Part shown: positions 14,058 through 18,161 of the stretch, in pieces
Numbering within the stretch: the stretch's first letter is position 1
How the letters are laid out: the number at the start of each line of letters is the position of its first letter
Assembly: GCA_031732875.1 (NCBI GenBank)
Contig: JAVMKL010000237.1
Location: forward strand, 1 to 18,161
DNA: 18,161 nucleotides
From: JAVMKJ01 sp031732875
Lineage (GTDB): Bacteria > Pseudomonadota > Gammaproteobacteria > Competibacterales > Competibacteraceae
Direction: 5' to 3'
The notes under the pieces: model-generated
What the model saw: the letters and a program-made list of their open reading frames with translations, nothing else
Database searches by the model: none
Told to the model about the DNA's origin: nothing
Made by a program: the position numbers and the translations under genes

Positions 14058-14869
14058 CTAGCGCCAGGCCACCGAATCCTGGGCGGCCCGCAGCTTGGCC
14101 GCGGGCCAGCTTTTCGGCGGCGCCGGCGGCTGGGCCGGGTCGGCGACCGTCGTTCCTTCGCCCGGTACGGTCAGTTCCACCCGGCCCGCCGGAGTTTCGA
14201 CGTAAACGCCCTNNNNNNNNNNNNNNNNNNNNNNNNNNNNNNNNNNNNNNNNNNNNNNNNNNNNNNNNNNNNNNNNNNNNNNNNNNNNNNNNNNNNNNNN
14301 NNNNNNNNNNNNTCGCCCGGTACGGTCAGTTCCACCCGGCCCGCCGGAGTTTCGACGTAAACGCCCTTCCCCGCCAGCATCACCACATCCAGGGCGCCAG
14401 ATTGAAACTGGAAGCCTCCCCAGAAATCGGTACCCCGAATCCCGATTACCGCCATCGAGGTGCGGACCTGCAACGGCGCCGGGATTTCGGTGGCCGCTTT
14501 CGGCGTGATCGCACGGAACACGCCCCGCGTCAGATCCATAAGCGTCCCTTGGGCACGATCATCTCCGGCAGCCGGCGCGGCCTGAACGGTAAACTCGGTG
14601 CGTTCGCCCAAGGTCACCATCACCCCGTTCCGCAACCGGATTTCCAGTCGGGTATCCGCCTCCGTCGCGAGGCGATCACCGGCATGAACCGGCTTGCCCA
14701 AACCCAGCGGACGCGGCGCCGCGTCCGGGGGTTCGGCGGGTCGCGCCCTTGCGATCCCCTGAATGCGGGTGACGTAGCCGACCGGCTCCGGAGCGACCGC
14801 CCACGCGGCGGCGAAAAACGCCAGTCCCAGAACGATGCCCATCACCAATGCCGAAGCGCGCGATTGCAT
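14058..14869 (-). CDS. FecR-domain protein, secreted (FecR-like 2), interrupted by an assembly gap
   Basis: The gene starts at the ATG at 14869, with GAGGAG about ten bases upstream. It encodes a signal peptide (FFAAAWAVA) and a FecR domain: GYVTRIQGIARARP, RLEIRLRNGVMVTLGERTEF, then VRTSMAVIGIRGTDFWGGF and GKGVYVETPAGRVELTVPG, where the N-run begins. The 55 bp before and after the Ns are identical. If the gap and one copy are removed, the frame continues as EGTTVADPAQPPAPP and ends with QDSVAWR at TAG (14058-14060). The removed 155 bases leave 657 nt, exactly 219 codons, so the real product is a 218-residue protein. It shares the IGIRGTDF motif with FecR-like 1. It lies 35 bp downstream of the adenylate cyclase gene and is probably co-transcribed with it. 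Confidence 0.85.
14158..14212. repeat. 55-bp duplicate, left copy flanking the N-gap
   Basis: These 55 bases are identical to 14313-14367 on the other side of the 100-N gap. They are best read as the overlapping ends of two contigs that the scaffolder failed to merge. Confidence 0.95.
14213..14312. other. Assembly gap, 100 Ns
   Basis: Exactly 100 Ns, the conventional placeholder for a gap of unknown size. It lies inside the second fecR-like gene. The identical flanks and restored reading frame indicate a true gap length of zero with a 55-bp contig overlap. Confidence 0.97.
14313..14367. repeat. 55-bp duplicate, right copy flanking the N-gap
   Basis: Identical to 14158-14212. This copy continues into the undisturbed part of the gene and is the one that should be kept when the gap is closed. 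Confidence 0.95.
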
Positions 14870-14904
14870 GGGTTCAACTCTCCTCGTCGCGATATTGCCA
14901 GCCA

Positions 14905-17127
14905 TCATTTGGTTGGCAAATTGAAAACGCCATCCCAATCCGCCGGCGGTGGTGCGACCATCAAAGCGGCCAGCCGGTCCAGATACAGCGCGTACAGCCG
15001 GCGATCCGGCCATCGGGCGCCCAATCGCCGGAAGCGGGCCGTTGCTTCGTCCCAATCCCGCTGCCGGTAAGCGCGCAACGCTGCTGCATGGTCGGCCAAT
15101 TCCATTTGCTGTTCCGGCTCCAGTTCCGCCGCCAGCCCCAGCGGTTCGAAAATCGCGACCGGCCGGCTTCGGCCCTTGACCCGGACCCGATCCAGCTCGC
15201 GGCAGGCATACTCCGGTACGGCGTCGCGGGTATGTTCGCTGATGACGATGGCGACCCCGTACTGCTTGGCGGCGCTCTCCAACCGCGAGGCCAGATTGAC
15301 CGCATCGCCCAGCACCGTGTAGGACATTCGGAACCGCGAACCCATGTTGCCGACGCTCATCGCGCCGGTGTTGATCCCGATACGGATTCGCAGCGACGGC
15401 CAGCCCTCAGCGCGGAATTCGCCGTCCAGCGTTCGCAAGCACCGCGTCATCTCCAGCGCCGCCCGAACCGCATGACGGGGATGTTCGGGATCGGCCAGCG
15501 GCGCGCCCCAAAACGCCATGATCGCATCGCCGATGTACTTGTCGATGGTGCCGCGGTGCTCGTGAATGACCCGGGTCAGCGGGGTCAGATAGCACTGCAT
15601 CAGGCGAGTGAGCTGGCGGGGATCGAATCGCTCGGAAATGGCCGTGAAGTCGGCGATGTCGCTGAACAGCACCGTCATGTGCCGGCTTTCCCCTTCGAGC
15701 GAGTACCGCTCGCCGCGCCGACTCATTTCCGCCACGATCTCGGGCGGGACGTACTGCCCGAACAGCCGGGTGATCCGCCGCTCCCGCCGCGATTCGACGA
15801 AGAAATTGTAGCTGGTGTACAGCACGTACAGGATCGACAGCAGCGCCAGCCCCGAGGCCAGCGGAGTCACCAGGGCGTGCGCTTCCCAAAGGTAACCATG
15901 GAGACCGAGCAGCATTCCGGCGGTCGCGACCGTCAGCAACAGCGCCCACAACGGGGTCAGGAAGCCGATCGGAATACCCAGCAGACCGATGATGCCCAGC
16001 TGCGCGATCTCCAGCCCGGCGCTAAACGCTGGCCGGCTCCTGAAGGTTTGATCCAGAATGCCGGCGATCAGGTTGGCGTTCACCTCGACCCCGGCGTAGA
16101 CGTTCTGCACCGGCGTGGCGCGCAGGTCCATCAATCCGGCCGCCGTGGTGCCCACCAGCACGATCGCGCCATCCAGCAGCCGTGGGTCGGCGCGTTCCGC
16201 CAGCACCTCGACCGCCGAAACGTAGGGAAAACTGCCCTGGGGACCGCGATACGGCACCAGTACCGTTCCGAATTCGTCGACCGGCACGGTGAAGCCGCCG
16301 ATCCGCAGGGCTTCCAGCCGACGGTTTCGCTCGTCCGCGCCATAACCGGCGCCCATGACGAACTCCATGGGGGGTTGCCCTAGCAACGCACGGACCACGG
16401 CCAGCGCCAACTGCTCGTACAACCGATCCTGATAACGGATCAACATCGGCACTCGACGAAAAACCCCGTCCAGGTCGACCAGCGGGCTGTTGAAGAAACC
16501 GCCGCCTTGCGCGCTGTTCTGCAACAGCGGCAGATTGGCGCCGTAACCGATGGCATCGACCAGCATGGTGTCGTTGGGGCCCAGGTCCTGGATCGTGGCG
16601 ACCGGCTCGGGCAATTGCCCGAACCGGATGTCGGCGCCGGGCGAGGCGCGGGTGTTGAAGAAATAACCGAGCACGACCGGGCGGTCGTGCAGGGCGGCGG
16701 CGAAGCGGCGGTCCGGGTTCCGCTCGCGGCGCAGCTGATCCAGCCGTTCGCGCAGTCGGACATCCTCGCTCAGCGAACTGGCGGCCAGAGTCGCGAAGAT
16801 GCTGTCCGTCGCGTCGGGTTCGGCGAACACCACATCGAAGCCGAGCACGGCCACCCGATAGCGCTCGAACAGCAAATCGACTAGGTGGGCCAGCCGCCGT
16901 CGCGGCCAGGGCCATTGGCCTTCCTCCCGCAGGCTGCGCTCGTCGATATCCACGATCACGACGCGCGGATCCACCCCGCCCGGCAGCGTCAGTTTCAGCT
17001 GCATGTCGTAGGCGATGCTTTCCAGTTGGCGCAGAAAAGGCCAGGATAGCCAGCCGCTGGCGTGCAGCACGAACAGGCTGGTGACCGCGACGCCGAGCAA
17101 CAGCTTGACGACCCGGTGAACGACCAT
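14905..17127 (-). CDS. CHASE2-domain class III adenylate/guanylate cyclase
   Basis: A 740-residue membrane receptor cyclase. A first membrane helix (about 5-24) is followed by a large extracytoplasmic CHASE2 sensor (about 36-360; WPWPRR, VLGFDVVFAEPD, GFFNSPLVDLDGVFRRVP, VPYRGPQGSFPYVSA and DGAIVLVGTTAAGLMDLRATP are typical). Three further helices lie at about 372-440. The C-terminal class III cyclase domain (about 480-660) has both metal aspartates, D490 (LFSDIADFT) and D534 (YIGDAIMAFWGAP). Purine-selecting K530 (DKYIGD) and D608 (VLGDAVN) indicate ATP rather than GTP. Transition-state residues N611 and R615 are present, so the enzyme should make cAMP. The last 70 residues are TPR-like and end WDGVFNLPTK, a tail common in CHASE2 cyclases. 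The ATG at 17127 precedes the first helix; AGGGA lies about 11 bases upstream. It sits between DUF2845 and fecR-like genes in one apparent operon. Confidence 0.93.
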   Translation of the reverse strand: MVVHRVVKLLLGVAVTSLFVLHASGWLSWPFLRQLESIAYDMQLKLTLPGGVDPRVVIVDIDERSLREEGQWPWPRRRLAHLVDLLFERYRVAVLGFDVVFAEPDATDSIFATLAASSLSEDVRLRERLDQLRRERNPDRRFAAALHDRPVVLGYFFNTRASPGADIRFGQLPEPVATIQDLGPNDTMLVDAIGYGANLPLLQNSAQGGGFFNSPLVDLDGVFRRVPMLIRYQDRLYEQLALAVVRALLGQPPMEFVMGAGYGADERNRRLEALRIGGFTVPVDEFGTVLVPYRGPQGSFPYVSAVEVLAERADPRLLDGAIVLVGTTAAGLMDLRATPVQNVYAGVEVNANLIAGILDQTFRSRPAFSAGLEIAQLGIIGLLGIPIGFLTPLWALLLTVATAGMLLGLHGYLWEAHALVTPLASGLALLSILYVLYTSYNFFVESRRERRITRLFGQYVPPEIVAEMSRRGERYSLEGESRHMTVLFSDIADFTAISERFDPRQLTRLMQCYLTPLTRVIHEHRGTIDKYIGDAIMAFWGAPLADPEHPRHAVRAALEMTRCLRTLDGEFRAEGWPSLRIRIGINTGAMSVGNMGSRFRMSYTVLGDAVNLASRLESAAKQYGVAIVISEHTRDAVPEYACRELDRVRVKGRSRPVAIFEPLGLAAELEPEQQMELADHAAALRAYRQRDWDEATARFRRLGARWPDRRLYALYLDRLAALMVAPPPADWDGVFNLPTK

Positions 17128-17158
17128 GCGATTCGCTTTCCCTGGAGGCGATACCGTG

Positions 17159-17545
17159 CTACTGCCTCGGCCCTTGGACGATGCCCACCAGGATGTCGCC
17201 GTGGAAAACCAGGGTCTTGAGGAAGGTTCCCGGCCCGAGACTGTATTCCCACCGGTAGACCGGAATGATCCGGCGAACTTCGGTTTCGTAGCCCGACTGG
17301 CGCGGATACGGTAGCGGCACCGGATTGACCGGATCGTAATACCGATCGCCCCGCCGCGCCGTCTCTTCGATGAAGCCGTCCTGCCAGGCGCGACGCGGTT
17401 CGCCGCAGAGTTCCAGCACTCGCGACTGAGAGTCACCGATATTCGCGATATATCTGCCGCAACGCATGCTGTCGTCGGCAACCACCGCCGCCGTGCCCGA
17501 CACGGCCAGCAACACCATCCAGGCCAACTGCCCGCGCCAGCGCAT
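17159..17545 (-). CDS. DUF2845 family exported protein
   Basis: A 128-residue protein with a signal peptide (residues 1-23, ending near AAVVA-DDSM). The mature N-terminus MRCGRYIANIGDSQSRVLELCGEP has the family pattern of a Cys near the start (C29), GDS and a second Cys in CGEP (C47); the two probably form a disulfide in the periplasm. The C-terminal half, YRWEYSLGPGTFLKTLVFHGDILVGIVQG, is the typical closing beta hairpin of DUF2845. Function is unknown. The fold resembles SmpA/BamE-like domains, which also read W-x-Y and G-x-L-x-x-I, but that is inference. It is the promoter-proximal gene of the cyclase operon, 31 bp before the cyclase ATG. Start 17545 has AAGGGG about eight bases upstream. 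Divergent from the transporter gene. Confidence 0.84.
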   Translation of the reverse strand: MRWRGQLAWMVLLAVSGTAAVVADDSMRCGRYIANIGDSQSRVLELCGEPRRAWQDGFIEETARRGDRYYDPVNPVPLPYPRQSGYETEVRRIIPVYRWEYSLGPGTFLKTLVFHGDILVGIVQGPRQ

Positions 17546-17703
17546 GAAGGTTTCCCCTTAAGCTATTTCGAATCGCTTGCGCACTCTTGGTGCATTCGGA
17601 ACTGCATTTAAGTTTATATTAATCACCCTCGAACGGGGTGTTCCGACCATGATCGCGAATTGTTTATCATGCCCGTACTTCATCCCAATCGCCGACCCCA
17701 TTT
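17546..17703. promoter_or_regulatory. Divergent promoter region, DUF2845 operon and UPF0016 transporter
   Basis: A 158-bp intergenic stretch with the most AT-rich segment of this end of the window (17605-17625, around TTTAAGTTTATATTAATC) and a small hairpin, CACCC to GGGTG, at 17626-17642. It must drive two divergent transcripts. No exact -35/-10 pair is assigned. I found no yybP-ykoY manganese riboswitch core in front of the transporter. Confidence 0.45.
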
Positions 17704-18161
17704 ATGACTGATTTTGTGGTAACCGTTTCCACCACGCTGGGTTTGGTCGCGCTGGCCGAACTAGGCGACAAAACCCAACTGGTCTGCATGACCCTGGCGG
17801 CCCGCCATCCGGCGCCTCCGGTTCTGCTCGGCGCGGTGCTCGCATTCGCGGTGTTGAATCTGCTGGCGGTAATTTTTGGCGCCGCCGTTGCCGCCTGGTT
17901 GCCGGAGTGGCTGGTCGCCGCCGGGGTGGCGGTGCTGTTCGCCGCGTTCGGCGTCCGCGCCCTGCGGGAAGCCAGCGCGGAAACGGTGGCCGTCGAGGAG
18001 CGGGATGGCCGGGGTATTCTGGTTTCAACCTTCGTGCTGATTTTCCTGGCGGAACTGGGCGACAAGACTCAGTTGGCGGTGGCGGGGCTGGCCGGCACCC
18101 AGGATGCGCTGGCGGTCTGGGTGGGTGGAACGCTGGCGCTGGCGCTGACCTCGGCGCTGGG
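17704..18161 (+). CDS. UPF0016 / GDT1-TMEM165 family cation transporter, 3'-partial
   Basis: The first 152 residues of a polytopic inner-membrane protein cut by the window end; the full family length is about 190. The E-x-G-D-K-T signature occurs twice in hydrophobic helices, AELGDKTQL at 18-26 and AELGDKTQLAVAG at 116-128. These define the UPF0016 family, which includes yeast Gdt1, human TMEM165 and bacterial MneA. Bacterial members of the two-motif type export Mn2+, and eukaryotic ones move Mn2+ and Ca2+, so manganese export is the likely role. The charged linker VEERDGRG separates the two homologous halves. The ATG at 17704 gives the usual short N-terminus before the first motif, but no clear ribosome binding site is seen. 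No Mn-sensing riboswitch is visible upstream. Confidence 0.9.
   Translation, partial: MTDFVVTVSTTLGLVALAELGDKTQLVCMTLAARHPAPPVLLGAVLAFAVLNLLAVIFGAAVAAWLPEWLVAAGVAVLFAAFGVRALREASAETVAVEERDGRGILVSTFVLIFLAELGDKTQLAVAGLAGTQDALAVWVGGTLALALTSAL

Noticed and set aside
14158..14367. A true tandem duplication within the second FecR-like gene
   Set aside because: The copies end exactly at both gap edges and a single copy restores the frame, which is the signature of unmerged contig ends.
14848..16383. Long plus-strand open frame (511 codons) opposite the adenylate cyclase
   Set aside because: The minus strand encodes a complete CHASE2 cyclase with all catalytic residues; the plus-strand product is low-complexity Arg/Gln/Pro-rich and looks like a shadow.
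17546..17703. Manganese riboswitch (yybP-ykoY) before the UPF0016 transporter
   Set aside because: Such a riboswitch controls several MneA-type genes, but I could not find its conserved core loops in this 158-bp region.

Overview
The window is GC-rich, densely coded chromosomal DNA from a gammaproteobacterium. It carries a surE-rpoS block with a full-length RpoS, plus pyrF, smr, corA, trmO and cytochrome b561. The mix resembles large-genome wastewater gammaproteobacteria (Competibacter-like), but that genus-level guess is inference. I see no rRNA, tRNA, CRISPR array, insertion sequence or phage gene. A run of 100 Ns at 14213-14312 marks a scaffold join, so this is a draft assembly.

Layout. 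1-2709: a lipid/membrane-related block. It holds a DUF2878 membrane protein (5'-truncated and frameshifted), a convergent overlapping DUF1475 membrane protein, and a DUF1295 (steroid 5-alpha-reductase-like) membrane enzyme translationally coupled to a CFA-synthase-superfamily methyltransferase. The methyltransferase looks closer to plant coclaurine N-methyltransferase than to E. coli Cfa. 2795-4802: minus-strand cytochrome b561, an Smr-domain nuclease with a perfect 38-bp palindrome inside its coding sequence, and pyrF. 5008-7053: surE then rpoS, without the pcm and nlpD genes that separate them in E. coli. 7130-8751: a Mth938-like protein, an MBL-fold hydrolase and a Rieske ferredoxin.

8866-13312: a tightly packed plus-strand run, corA, trmO, an XPB-family helicase and a DUF790/Bax1-family nuclease. 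The last two match the archaeal XPB-Bax1 helicase-nuclease complex, and this is the most interesting part of the window. The helicase is collinear with archaeal XPB over its whole length, but its RED motif reads RGD. The nuclease keeps a PD-(D/E)XK-like core.

13345-17545: a signalling locus. A secreted FecR-domain protein on the plus strand converges on a minus-strand operon of a secreted DUF2845 protein, a CHASE2-class III adenylate cyclase and a second secreted FecR-domain protein. The N-gap lies in the second fecR-like gene. The same 55 bp stand on both sides of the gap, and collapsing them restores one continuous 218-residue frame, so the gap is almost certainly an assembly artefact. 17704-18161: the start of a UPF0016/GDT1-type cation transporter, cut by the window end.
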